DNA from: JACMLD01 sp047602295
GTDB taxonomy: Bacteria > Bacteroidota > Bacteroidia > Chitinophagales > Chitinophagaceae
DNA: 64,000 bases
Direction of reading: 5' to 3'
NCBI GenBank assembly: GCA_047602295.1
Contig: JASGHP010000001.1
Coordinates: forward strand, 3,162,001-3,226,000
The translations under genes were made by a program, and so were the position numbers. Positions 17,899 through 26,088 of the stretch are shown in pieces. How positions within the stretch are numbered: position 1 is the first letter of the stretch; each line of letters opens with the position of its first letter. The notes under the pieces are model-generated. The model saw nothing but the letters and a program-made list of their open reading frames with translations, did no database searches and was not told the DNA's origin.

Positions 17899-18998
17899 AC
17901 AGGCTTGTAATTATAAGTGTACTGCTGTTATTGATAAACGGCGCAAATGCCCAGGTGCAGTCAGCGGATGGCTTGGCGGCACTCTTGCGCACGCCACTTC
18001 AATATACAGTGGTGAAAACAGCAGATAAGATTACTGTTGATGGTAAGCAGGATGAAAAAGTTTGGCAACAGGCAAAATGGACAGCGGACTTTACAGATTT
18101 AGAAACAGGCGTATTTGCAGGAATGAAAAGCAGGGCCAGGTGTAAGCTGCTTTGGGACGATACTTACTTGTATGTGTATGCGGAGATCAATGAAGAAAAC
18201 TTATGGGCAAGTTTAAGAGAGCATGATAGCCAGGTTTTCCAGGACAATGCATTGGAAATATTTATTTGCCCGCGTGGAAACAATTTTAATTATGTGGAAT
18301 TTCAAATAAATGGATTTGAAACTGTGTGGGATTTGTTCCTGACAAAACCATATCGTAATGGCGGCAAAGGATTGACTAACTGGGATATTAAAGGTCTTAA
18401 GAAAGCTGTGCATTTAAACGGAACGCTTAATAATTCTAACGATACAGATACTGGCTGGAGCATTGAATTGGCCATACCATTGAATGCAGTATTGATGAAT
18501 AATGAGAAGACTCCAAAGGCGGGAGATATATGGCGGATGAATTTCTCTTCTGTACAATGGAAACTTGATGTGGTGAATGGGAAATACAATCGCCGTACGG
18601 ATAAACTTACTGGCGAGCCTTTGCCGCCACAATATTCAGTTTGGTCGCCACATGGCATTCTTAATTTGCATTACCCGGAAAGATGGGGTTATGTTCTTTT
18701 TTCTGATGAGCCCCGTGAAAATAGTTTTCTTTCAGAAGAGGAAGAAAATGTAAAACATGCGCTTTGGAAATATTATTACCTGCAACAACAGTTTAAATCC
18801 GCCAATAAAAAATATGCCAGCAGCTTAAAAGAACTGGATACTTTTAATTCAACAATAACTGTTCCCTTAAATGAGGATAAATACATCCAGATGAATGCGA
18901 GTGATTACCAGTTTTGGCTAAGCGCTCATTTGCCAGGGCACAACGAAGAGTGGGCTATAGACAATACGGGCGAGTTTCATATAAACAGCAAGCCATAA
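17895..18998 (+). CDS. Secreted CBM9-like carbohydrate-binding protein
   Basis: 367 residues, GTG start overlapping the previous stop by 4 bp (GTGA). Signal peptide ends GANAQ. Residues about 45-270 match the family 9 carbohydrate-binding fold: ITVDGKQDEKVWQQAKW, CKLLWDDTYLYVYAEI, FQDNALEIFICPRGNNFNYVEF, WSIELAIPL, WRMNF. The last 100 residues are helical with an unknown role. In this family the domain binds sugar chain ends or stands alone in surface sugar-handling operons. The overlap with the dehydrogenase suggests the two act on the same substrate. Confidence 0.8.
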   Translation: MNRLVIISVLLLLINGANAQVQSADGLAALLRTPLQYTVVKTADKITVDGKQDEKVWQQAKWTADFTDLETGVFAGMKSRARCKLLWDDTYLYVYAEINEENLWASLREHDSQVFQDNALEIFICPRGNNFNYVEFQINGFETVWDLFLTKPYRNGGKGLTNWDIKGLKKAVHLNGTLNNSNDTDTGWSIELAIPLNAVLMNNEKTPKAGDIWRMNFSSVQWKLDVVNGKYNRRTDKLTGEPLPPQYSVWSPHGILNLHYPERWGYVLFSDEPRENSFLSEEEENVKHALWKYYYLQQQFKSANKKYASSLKELDTFNSTITVPLNEDKYIQMNASDYQFWLSAHLPGHNEEWAIDNTGEFHINSKP

Positions 18999-19053
18999 AA
19001 CAACTTGCAGCATATAAGGCAGCTTATTTTTCTTAATTGATAAATACAATACA

Positions 19054-20139
19054 ATGAAACGCAGGGAAATTATTAAAGGCATCACATTGCTTCCATTAAG
19101 CGGAGCTGCATTGGCAACAGTAGTTCCAAACGGATCGGCTGTTGCCAGAGATGCTAGTCCATTTGCAAAAAGAGATCTTGTAAAAGAGTTGGGCATCCGC
19201 ACATTTATCAATGCCGCGGGTACTTACACCATTATGACCGCTTCTTTGATGCACGAAGATGTGCTGGCAGCAATCAATAACAGCGCAAAAGTTTTTTGCA
19301 TGCTGAATGAAGTACATGATAAGGTAGGAGAGAAGATTGCCAAAATTGTACATTCAGAAGCCGCTATGGTAACAGCAGGTGCTTTCTCTGCGTTAACGCT
19401 TGGCATGGCAGGTATTCTTACCGGTACAGACGAGAAAAAGATTGCGCAATTGCCCTTCCGCCTGGAAGAAAATGGAATGAAATCGGAAGTGATTATTCAA
19501 AAAGCGCATTATGATGGATATGAAAAAGCTTTGTTGAATACGGGTATTACACTGGTGCCAGTGGAAACAGCAGAAGATGTTGAAAAGGCAGTGAATGCCA
19601 AAACAGCGTCCATGCATTTCTTAAACTGCAATGCGCTGGAAGGAAAAATTATGCACGAGGAATGGGTTCGGTTAGCAACAAAGCATAACCTTCCCGCAAC
19701 TATAGATATTGCTGCAGATGTGCCGCCTGTAGAAAATCTGTGGCGCTTCAATGATATGGGCTTTAGTTTTGTTGCTTTATCGGGTGGCAAAGCCGTGCGT
19801 GGCCCGCAAAGCGCAGGTATATTAATGGGCAAAGCAAATATTATTGCCGGAGCAAGACTTAACAATGCACCCAATAGTATTACTATCGGAAGAGGAATGA
19901 AAGTAAATAAAGAAGAAATACTGGGCATGTATGCTGCGCTGGAAATGTATGTGAACCAGGATCATGAAAAAGAATGGAAGATGTGGGAGGGGCGTGTAGA
20001 TCTTATAAAGAATGTGGTAACAAAATTTGATAGCGTTACGGTTTCGGTCTCGGTTCCGCCAATTGCCAATCACTCTCCAAGGATGAAGATAGCCTGGGAT
20101 CAAAAAGAAAATAAAATTAACAAGAGCAGCCCTTGGTGA
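19054..20139 (+). CDS. SelA-like PLP enzyme, truncated by a frameshift
   Basis: 361 residues as it stands. Starts with a twin-arginine-like signal (MKRREIIKGITLLPLSGAALA). The fold-type I PLP domain follows: GIRTFINAAGTYTIM, SEAAMVTAGAFSALTLGMAGI, DIAADVPPVENL and the Schiff-base Lys in ALSGGKAVRGPQSAGIL. The family is that of L-seryl-tRNA(Sec) selenium transferase relatives that act as ammonia-lyases or racemases on amino sugars or amino acids, not true SelA. After MKIAWDQKEN the frame runs into an unrelated NKINKSSPW and stops; the missing C-terminus continues one base later in the next frame (listed separately). A single extra A in an A-run at about 20114-20119 accounts for this. The gene is followed by the amidohydrolase that usually pairs with this family. 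Confidence 0.8.
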   Translation: MKRREIIKGITLLPLSGAALATVVPNGSAVARDASPFAKRDLVKELGIRTFINAAGTYTIMTASLMHEDVLAAINNSAKVFCMLNEVHDKVGEKIAKIVHSEAAMVTAGAFSALTLGMAGILTGTDEKKIAQLPFRLEENGMKSEVIIQKAHYDGYEKALLNTGITLVPVETAEDVEKAVNAKTASMHFLNCNALEGKIMHEEWVRLATKHNLPATIDIAADVPPVENLWRFNDMGFSFVALSGGKAVRGPQSAGILMGKANIIAGARLNNAPNSITIGRGMKVNKEEILGMYAALEMYVNQDHEKEWKMWEGRVDLIKNVVTKFDSVTVSVSVPPIANHSPRMKIAWDQKENKINKSSPW

Positions 20140-20290
20140 AAAATTGAGAAAAGGAGATCCATCTATCGAAACAATTTCCTGGGGTGCTGATGAAAGCAGT
20201 ATTGAATTAACTGTTTTCATGCTAAGTGAAGGTGAGGACAGGATTGTGGCAAAACGTTTGAAAGAAGAATTTACGCAGGCCCTGGTTTAG
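20113..20290 (+). pseudogene. Displaced C-terminal end of the SelA-like enzyme
   Basis: Read one base later than the upstream gene, this gives KLTRAALGEKLRKGDPSIE, then TISWGADESSIELTVFMLS and EDRIVAKRLKEEFTQALV to a TAG at 20288. These are the conserved last residues of the family (the LRxGDPSI and GExxIVAxRL motifs). The reconstructed full product would have about 412 residues, close to the family norm. It is either a true inactivating indel or a homopolymer sequencing error. Confidence 0.8.
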
Positions 20291-20314
20291 CAGTTGTTTG
20301 TATTGTTTTAAAAA

Positions 20315-21577
20315 ATGATTGTAACAATGAAGCGTTCAATTTTTTTATACAGTTTTCTTTTTTTGATAGGTGTACATCAGTCAGATGCCCAGGTTTACGA
20401 TATGGTAATTAAAGGCGGTCATGTAATAGACCCCAAAAACAATATTGATGCAGTGATGGATATTGCTGTAAAAGAAGGGAAGATAGTGGCTGTTGCCAAT
20501 AATATCAGCACCAAAGAAGCAAAGCAGGTTGTGGATGCAGCTAATAAATATGTGGTTCCTGGTTTAATTGATATTCATGTGCATGTTTTCTATGGATTGC
20601 ATTCAGATCAATATTTAATGGATGGGCCTACTGCTGTTATGCCCGATGGTTTTTCTTTTCGCACCGGTGTTACTACAATGGTAGATGCAGGAAGTTCCGG
20701 CTGGAAAAATTTTTCTTTGTTTAAGTCGCAGATCATAGACAAATCTGAAACAAGAATACTTGCTTTTCTGAATATTGTGGGAGAGGGCATGCGTGGTGGC
20801 GCCTATGAGCAAAATGTGCATGACATGGACCCGCAATCGGCGGCGTATACGGCAAATCAATACAAAAATTTTATTGTTGGATTTAAGGTGGCGCATTTTG
20901 CTCCTGAAAAATGGGATGCAGTAGACAGTGCAGTGCAGGCAGGAAAATTGGCAATGCGTCCGGTGATGGTAGACTTTGGCGGAGATGATAGTCATGTGCC
21001 GTTATCTATTAATGAACTTTATTTTAAACACATGCGTGCAGGTGATATTTATACGCACGTGTTTACCGAATTAAAAAGAAGAGAGCCGGTGGTTGATTTA
21101 ACTACCAGGAAGCTGAAACCATTTGTGTTGGATGCGCAGAAAAAAGGAATTGCTTTCGATGTGGGTTTTGGCGGGGCCAGCTTCGATTTCCGCCAGGCCA
21201 TTTACGCATTAAAAACAGGATTTTATCCCAATTCAATCAGTACAGATTTGCACATAGGAAGTATGAATGCTGCTATGAAGGATATGCCCAACTTGATGTC
21301 TATGTTCCTGGCTATGGACATGGATTTGCAAAAAGTAATAGCAGCCAGCACCTGGAACCCTGCGCAGGAAATTAATCATAAGGAGTTGGGAAATCTATCA
21401 ATTGGTGCCATTGCAGATATAACCCTGCTCAATCTTCGGGATGGTAATTTTGGTTTTTGGGATCATCTTGGTTACAAGATAAATGGCAAACACCGCTTTG
21501 AATGCGAAATGACTATCAAGGATGGTCGTATTGTGTATGATTTAAATGGGCTTGCAAGCCCGGAGGTGTTGCCGTGA
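20315..21577 (+). CDS. Secreted amidohydrolase, deacetylase type
   Basis: 420 residues; the ATG at 20327 (MKRSIFLYSFLFL) gives the cleanest signal peptide, ending SDAQ. The mature protein starts YDMVIKGGHVIDPKNNID, then has the metal-binding HxH of amidohydrolases in VPGLIDIHVHVFYG, a central region with KVAHFAPEKW and DFGGDDSH, the late Asp region STDLHIG, and the C-terminal composite domain LGNLSIGAIADITLLNLRDG. This is the amidohydrolase/deacetylase group (Atu3266/EF_0837 type) that is commonly next to a SelA-like PLP protein in genomes. The exact substrate (an N-acyl or O-acetyl compound) cannot be read. Export suggests it acts in the periplasm. Confidence 0.85.
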   Translation: MIVTMKRSIFLYSFLFLIGVHQSDAQVYDMVIKGGHVIDPKNNIDAVMDIAVKEGKIVAVANNISTKEAKQVVDAANKYVVPGLIDIHVHVFYGLHSDQYLMDGPTAVMPDGFSFRTGVTTMVDAGSSGWKNFSLFKSQIIDKSETRILAFLNIVGEGMRGGAYEQNVHDMDPQSAAYTANQYKNFIVGFKVAHFAPEKWDAVDSAVQAGKLAMRPVMVDFGGDDSHVPLSINELYFKHMRAGDIYTHVFTELKRREPVVDLTTRKLKPFVLDAQKKGIAFDVGFGGASFDFRQAIYALKTGFYPNSISTDLHIGSMNAAMKDMPNLMSMFLAMDMDLQKVIAASTWNPAQEINHKELGNLSIGAIADITLLNLRDGNFGFWDHLGYKINGKHRFECEMTIKDGRIVYDLNGLASPEVLP

Positions 21578-21689
21578 ATAGTCATGCCTTCTCTGCAATT
21601 AGCAATGATGTTTATAGTTAAGGAAAGTTCATAGTTCGTGGTTCATATTTCTTTTGATCCTTGTTCGATTAATTGCTTTCATCTATAAA

Positions 21690-21814
21690 ACAATCTCCAT
21701 TCGATTTGTCATGCCGACGGTAGGAGGCATCTGTGGTTGAAGGATAAAGTATGATCAATTACGTTAGTTCGCTTTGTTTTATATCGCTCAGTTCCCTCCT
21801 TCGTCGGGATTACA
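21690..21814. repeat. Dispersed inverted-repeat element, full copy
   Basis: Left arm TGTCATGCCGACGGTAGGAG (from 21707), right arm around CAGTTCCCTCCTTCGTCGGG (ending near 21814); the arms are imperfect inverted repeats separated by about 50 bp. A second full copy is at 48187-48273. Confidence 0.75.
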
Positions 21815-21905
21815 TGCCGGGTGATTGAGTTATATAAAAGTTATCGTTTCGCCGCGGAGGAATCGTAAACGCTCTCTGTTTAACTAATGAACTTCGTTTA
21901 TAAGA

Positions 21906-21956
21906 TAATCTCCATTCGATTTGTCATGCCGAGGGTAGGAGGCATCTGTGATTGAA
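21906..21956. repeat. Dispersed inverted-repeat element, left half only
   Basis: Repeats 21692-21742 almost exactly (about 2 mismatches in 51 bp: AATCTCCATTCGATTTGTC, then ATGCCGAGGGTAGGAGGC). No matching right arm follows. Confidence 0.75.
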
Positions 21957-22000
21957 GAGCAGAGAATGATATTGTACTAATTGTTGCTTCTTTATTCGCT

Positions 22001-23080
22001 TTAATGTTTGTTTGGTTCTTTTGCCTGAAGTGATGGGTTATAGATGCCTGCTATTTTTAGCGCCAGCTCGCCTGCATCCACTCCGCCTGTATTGCACAGC
22101 ACAATCACCGTTAGTCTGTCATCCGGGAAGCGGTCTATTTCTGCAGAAAAGCCCGGTAGTCCTCCATTATGAAATTGATGTGTATGTCCCTGCCAGGGGC
22201 TTAAGCCCCAACCTAAGCCATACGCTGCTTCCCAACCGGTATTGCCTTTGGCGGGCGACCAAAGCAGCCGCTTGCTACTGTCGGTAAGAATGCTATTGCC
22301 ATACAATGCCAGATCCCATTTGGCCATATCTTCAACACTAGATAAAAAGGCTCCGCTAGGGCGCACAGCAATCCAATCTTCCGCATTGGTAATGGTATCC
22401 TTTTTAACATCGTAGCCCCTTGCACGATTGGGAATTAGCGCAGTAGTGGTAGTAGTATGGGTAGCGCTCATTTTCAATGGCTGGAAGATACGTTTGCTCA
22501 TAAACTCTTCCCAGGGCATGCCGCTAACACGCCTTATCACTTCAGCTATCACAAAATAAGCAGCGTTTGAATAGCTTAAACTATCACCCGTTACAAAAAT
22601 CAATTTGAGTGGAAAAAGTGAATTGATGAGCGCAGAATCTGTCTGTATTTTATAAGGATCAAAAGCCGGAATATCGAGCGGCAAGCCTGCTGTGTGATTC
22701 ATTAGTCGCTGCAAACTGATATTGCCCCATGTGGCAGGCGTTTCCGGAATATAACGGCTGAGCTTATCCGTAATAGAAAGTTTGCCATCCTGCTGCAATA
22801 GTAAAATACCGGCCGCTAAGAATTGTTTACTAACGGAAGCAATTTTATATACCGTTGCAGCAGTGGCAGCAACCTTATTTTCTATATTGGCAATGCCATA
22901 GCCAGTAGCCTTTACCACTTTACCATCTTTAATTACCGCCACTGAAATGCCGGTAATATGTCCTTCTTCCATTTTGTGATTTATATAAACATCTACTTGT
23001 TTTTCGGGAGCTGTTTTTTGTGCGGCTGCTGCTAAACTGGTAAGCAGTATAAGCAAACCAAAGACAATTCTATTTTTCAT
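22001..23080 (-). CDS. Secreted serine hydrolase of the class C beta-lactamase / D-Ala peptidase fold
   Basis: 359 residues from the ATG at 23080 (MKNRIVFGLLILL), which yields a signal peptide ending AAAAQ; a longer frame to 23269 lacks any sensible N-terminus. Active-site motifs: SxxK as S82-VSK85, YxN as Y170-S-N172, and a HxG-like HNGGLPGF near the C-terminus in place of KTG. This is the beta-lactamase family (Pfam PF00144) that includes esterases, peptidases and AmpC; activity cannot be assigned further. Periplasmic. It is divergent from the AraC regulator at 23281, which may control it. Confidence 0.87.
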   Translation of the reverse strand: MKNRIVFGLLILLTSLAAAAQKTAPEKQVDVYINHKMEEGHITGISVAVIKDGKVVKATGYGIANIENKVAATAATVYKIASVSKQFLAAGILLLQQDGKLSITDKLSRYIPETPATWGNISLQRLMNHTAGLPLDIPAFDPYKIQTDSALINSLFPLKLIFVTGDSLSYSNAAYFVIAEVIRRVSGMPWEEFMSKRIFQPLKMSATHTTTTTALIPNRARGYDVKKDTITNAEDWIAVRPSGAFLSSVEDMAKWDLALYGNSILTDSSKRLLWSPAKGNTGWEAAYGLGWGLSPWQGHTHQFHNGGLPGFSAEIDRFPDDRLTVIVLCNTGGVDAGELALKIAGIYNPSLQAKEPNKH

Positions 23081-23280
23081 ACCACAAACTAAGTAACTGT
23101 AGCTGATATTAAATAGGATGAATTTAATGTGCAGCGGTATTGTATTAAAAACGGACGTTTTTATATCAAAAACGAACATTCTTTCAGCAACCTGATTGTA
23201 TAGCGCCCTGAGTTTTGGCACATTATTAAACAGGCATACAATTAGCTGCCGTTTTTCACGAAAACGCAATCGGGATATAT

Positions 23281-24072
23281 ATGCAAATACTCAGACAAGG
23301 CGAATATGCAGGAGATACCTTGTACATGGTGCAGCAACAGGGCGTATATGCCAGTGTTAGCCGGTATCATGAACAGCAATTTAACAACGGATGGCATTGC
23401 CATGAGAATGCGCATATAAGCTATGTGTTAAAAGGTGGTTGCAGCGAAAAGAAAAAATACCTGTATGAACGCCTGCCGGGAACCACCAGCTTTTATCTTT
23501 CTGACGAACCCCACCAAATGGTAAGGATGCACGATTCTGTGCATGTGAACCTTGAAATGGGCGCCGCTTTCTTTCAACATTTTGATATTTCTGAAGAGGT
23601 ATTTGCAAAAACAACGAGGCATACCCCGGATGCTCAGTTTCTTATGCTGAATGTATATAGGGAGCTTATTGCATCTGATGGGCTTTCAGTTCCTTCAATA
23701 CAAATATTGTTGCTGAATTACCTTGACCGCTCTAAAAGCTGGCGCAATGAAGAGAGTATACCTGTTTGGATGCGCAGGATTCATGAGCTAATGCATGACC
23801 AATGGGCAGAAACGCCTACGCTGCAGGAATTAGCCCAGGCAGCAGGTGTGCACCCGGTTACGCTTTCGCATTATTTTCCGAAGTATTTCGGGTGTACACT
23901 AGGCGTTTACATGCGCAAACTGAAAATAGCCAGGTCGCTGCAACTATTGAAGCTTCCAGGAAGCAACCTTACCGGCATTGCGTACACATGCGGTTTTTTT
24001 GATCAAAGCCATTTCATCCGCACTTTTAAACAATTGACAGGCTTGCTGCCTTCTGCATACCAGAAATTGTAG
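23281..24072 (+). CDS. AraC-family transcriptional regulator
   Basis: 263 residues. N-terminal cupin-like sensing domain (WHCHENAHISYVLKGG, LSDEPHQMVRM) and a C-terminal double helix-turn-helix at about 165-263: PTLQELAQAAGVHPVTLSHY for the first, then the signature LTGIAYTCGFFDQSHFIRTF for the second, ending GLLPSAYQKL. Length is typical. The 200-bp gap to the divergent serine hydrolase is the natural target, but no operator can be pointed out. Effector unknown. Confidence 0.9.
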   Translation: MQILRQGEYAGDTLYMVQQQGVYASVSRYHEQQFNNGWHCHENAHISYVLKGGCSEKKKYLYERLPGTTSFYLSDEPHQMVRMHDSVHVNLEMGAAFFQHFDISEEVFAKTTRHTPDAQFLMLNVYRELIASDGLSVPSIQILLLNYLDRSKSWRNEESIPVWMRRIHELMHDQWAETPTLQELAQAAGVHPVTLSHYFPKYFGCTLGVYMRKLKIARSLQLLKLPGSNLTGIAYTCGFFDQSHFIRTFKQLTGLLPSAYQKL

Positions 24073-24172
24073 CAATCATTAAAACATACTGTAATCCTGG
24101 AAGAGGAATCGCTGTTGCCGAAAAAGAAAGTTTTATAATTAGTTTTGAGTGAAACAACAGAGATTTGCAATT

Positions 24173-24409
24173 ATGACGGAGAAAATAAATGTCAACGGAC
24201 AGGATGTTTGGATAATCATTACCGCGCATCTCACCCATATGTCGGATGTGGAGTCTAAAGAATATTTTACTGCCAGTTATCATCCTATAGACCCGGCAAT
24301 AGATCCTGATGGAGATACTTTTCTTGATAAAGAACATCACCCACTTTCATTTGCTTCTCCGGAAGAAGCGCTTGCCTATGCCCGGGAGAAATTGCTGGCT
24401 GCTTATTGA
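24173..24409 (+). CDS. Hypothetical small protein
   Basis: 78 residues from the ATG at 24173 (MTEKINVNGQDVWII); a GTG at 24149 would add eight residues. Soluble. Begins with a beta hairpin, has a central acidic loop PIDPAIDPDGDTFLDKEHHP and a C-terminal helix SPEEALAYAREKLLAAY. The look is of a small stand-alone domain; family not recognised. Confidence 0.55.
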   Translation: MTEKINVNGQDVWIIITAHLTHMSDVESKEYFTASYHPIDPAIDPDGDTFLDKEHHPLSFASPEEALAYAREKLLAAY

Positions 24410-24698
24410 ATGGGGATAAGCCAGTAATTTATAGGGAGAGCATTAATCGTATAGAATGGGTTCATGTTTGGCAGCACAAGATGCCAACACTCATTATCTG
24501 CGCCTCAATCTTGCGTTAGTGTGCGGGTATTATATTTTAGGTTTGTATGCAATTCACCAAAAGGCTTCGTTTATTTGTTTATTAAATTAAAATCACGGTC
24601 TTATAATTTTTGCACTTATCAAAATTTTTCCTCTTGGATTGTTGCTCGTTGAAGCCTTCTTATTAATCAGGTGAGTTTTTTTGTGTGTTAAGTAAGTG

Positions 24699-24908
24699 TT
24701 CCGTTGAAGCCGGAAAGCCTTCTGTTGCGTCCGGAAAGTCTTCCGGTGAAGCCGGAAAGCTTTTTGGTGAGTCCGGAAGGGCTTCCGTTGACGCCGGAAT
24801 GCTTTCTGGTGAGTCCGGAAAGGCTTCCGTTGACGCCGGAAAGCCTTCTGGTGTGTCCCGAAAGGCTTTCCGTGCAGCCAGTAAGCCTTCTGTTGTCACC
24901 AAAACGGC
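24699..24908. repeat. Array of ten 21-bp degenerate repeats (array 2)
   Basis: Ten units, exact 21-bp phase, no indel. Consensus TTCCGTTGAAGCCGGAAAGC(C); odd and even units alternate between GAAGCC/GACGCC and GCGTCC/GAGTCC centres, giving a 42-bp higher-order period. The phase across one unit is palindromic: CTTTCYGG-N5-CCGGAAAG. Substitutions are spread over all units. Three reading frames on plus and at least one on minus remain open through it, as expected for any 21-bp array free of stops. Confidence 0.88.
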
Positions 24909-24995
24909 CTATGTAAACTGGTAAATAAGTCTATTGCTGCTGCAGTTTACGGGTAGTAATTTTCTTTATTAAGTCTGCCAATGACTTTCTAAAAC

Positions 24996-25025
24996 AAAAA
25001 AGGAAAGATGTTACTCTTTCCCTTT
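24996..25025 (-). terminator. Terminator downstream of the GH16 gene
   Basis: Inverted repeat AAAGGAAAGA / TCTTTCCCTTT with a 6-nt loop, flanked by an A-run on the left and a T-run on the right, so it can work in both directions. It starts about 70 bp after the GH16 stop. Confidence 0.7.
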
Positions 25026-25093
25026 TTGCCTTTTTAAACGACTGCGTGAAAATTATTGGCCTAGCGCCCAATAAACTATTTTATCAAATCATC

Positions 25094-25870
25094 TTATTGA
25101 TATACCCTTACATAATCTACCTGCATCTGTTGCGGAAATATGGAATCGTCTACACCCATTTTGCCGCCCCATCCACCACCTACGGCAATGTTTAGTATTA
25201 AATGAAAGGGTTTATCGAATGGCCATGTTTTATAGCCGGTGCCTTCATTGGCAAATTCAAAATATTTTTTCTTGTCAATAAAAATGGCCATTGTCTTTTC
25301 TGTCCATTCTACTGCGTAAACATGGAAAGCGGTTGACAAGTCTGTTATCTTCAGGCCCTTTGTTTTTTGTGTGCCTATTTTATGGTTGTATGCTTCTGTA
25401 TGTACGGTGCCAAAAACAGAATCGGGGTTGTAGCCAACGTTTTCCATAATATCAATCTCGCCGCTTTTGGGCCAGTAGCCATAGCTTTGTTCTGCAGGCA
25501 TCATCCAGATAGCAGGCCATACACCTCTGCCACGGGGTAGTTTTGCTTTTATTTCTATGCGGCCATATTTCCATTTGGCATCACCGTTAGATACCAGCCT
25601 TGCCGAAGTATATTTTGCACCCTGGTAATTTTCTTTGGCCACTTTTATAGAAAGGACGCCGTTGCCAACGCTGGCATTGCCGATGTGTTTGTTTGTATAA
25701 AATTCCAGTTCATCGTTTCCCCAGCCACCGCCGCCGGTTTGATAGCCCCATTTGGTGCTATCGGGCAATCCTGTATAGTTGAACTCATCAGACCAAACCA
25801 GTTTTTTAAATTGAGCGGTTCCTATTATGGATAAGGCAAGCATGGCAAGTAAGCACAATAGCTTCTGCAT
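25094..25870 (-). CDS. Secreted GH16 beta-glucanase (laminarinase-like)
   Basis: 258 residues, a single catalytic domain of normal length. Signal peptide ends GTAQ. Substrate-cleft residues follow LVWSDEFNYTGLPDSTKW and NDELEFYT. The catalytic motif ExDxxE is E138-IDIME143 (nucleophile E138, acid/base E143), in the form with the extra Met that is typical of beta-1,3-glucanases; then HTEAYNH and a C-terminal QMQVDYVRVYQ strand. It would cut laminarin or mixed-linkage glucan outside the cell. Last gene of the SusC-SusD-GH16 series on minus, 218 bp after SusD. No lipobox, so periplasmic or released. Confidence 0.92.
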   Translation of the reverse strand: MQKLLCLLAMLALSIIGTAQFKKLVWSDEFNYTGLPDSTKWGYQTGGGGWGNDELEFYTNKHIGNASVGNGVLSIKVAKENYQGAKYTSARLVSNGDAKWKYGRIEIKAKLPRGRGVWPAIWMMPAEQSYGYWPKSGEIDIMENVGYNPDSVFGTVHTEAYNHKIGTQKTKGLKITDLSTAFHVYAVEWTEKTMAIFIDKKKYFEFANEGTGYKTWPFDKPFHLILNIAVGGGWGGKMGVDDSIFPQQMQVDYVRVYQ

Positions 25871-26088
25871 ATATTTTTTTTAAGATTAAGCAATAGTTGT
25901 AGGGAAGTCGCAAGTCGTTAGTCGTAAGTCAGAGGCCGGATGTCAGAAGTCAGATGTCTGATGTAAAGATGTCTGATTTCTGATGTTTGACTTCTTACTT
26001 TTGACTTTAGACTTCCGACTCTTGACTCTCGACTTCTGACTTCCGACTCCCGACTTCTGACTTCTGATCTCCGACTTCCGACTTCTAA
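25871..26088. repeat. Low-complexity drifting repeat of GACTTC-type words
   Basis: Most of the gap between the GH16 and SusD genes consists of GACTTCTGACTTCCGACT-like words with a 7-10 bp drifting period (strongest 25975-26085). Not coding. Confidence 0.75.

Larger units (their letters stand above)
21578..22000. other. Intergenic, 423 bp, with dispersed repeats
   Basis: No gene. It contains one complete copy and one left half of a dispersed inverted-repeat element (listed separately) between two genes facing each other. Confidence 0.65.
24410..25093. other. Intergenic, 684 bp, with the second 21-bp array and a terminator
   Basis: 24410-24690 shows nothing gene-like. The array occupies 24699-24908, and the terminator of the GH16 gene lies at 24996-25025. 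Frames through the array exist on both strands (for example 24663-24902 minus, with repeats like EGFPAST, EAFPDSP, EALPDSP) but I do not call a gene. Confidence 0.6.

Noticed and set aside
20110..20140. Programmed frameshifting in the SelA-like gene
   Set aside because: The site is a short A-run without a slippery heptamer or downstream hairpin that I can see; a simple one-base insertion explains it better.
24464..24652. Cys-rich 62-codon frame
   Set aside because: No conserved look, no start context, lies in a gap between other features.
24663..24924. Genes on either strand over array 2
   Set aside because: Three overlapping frames are open with equally regular 7-residue repeats, so frame openness is no evidence here.
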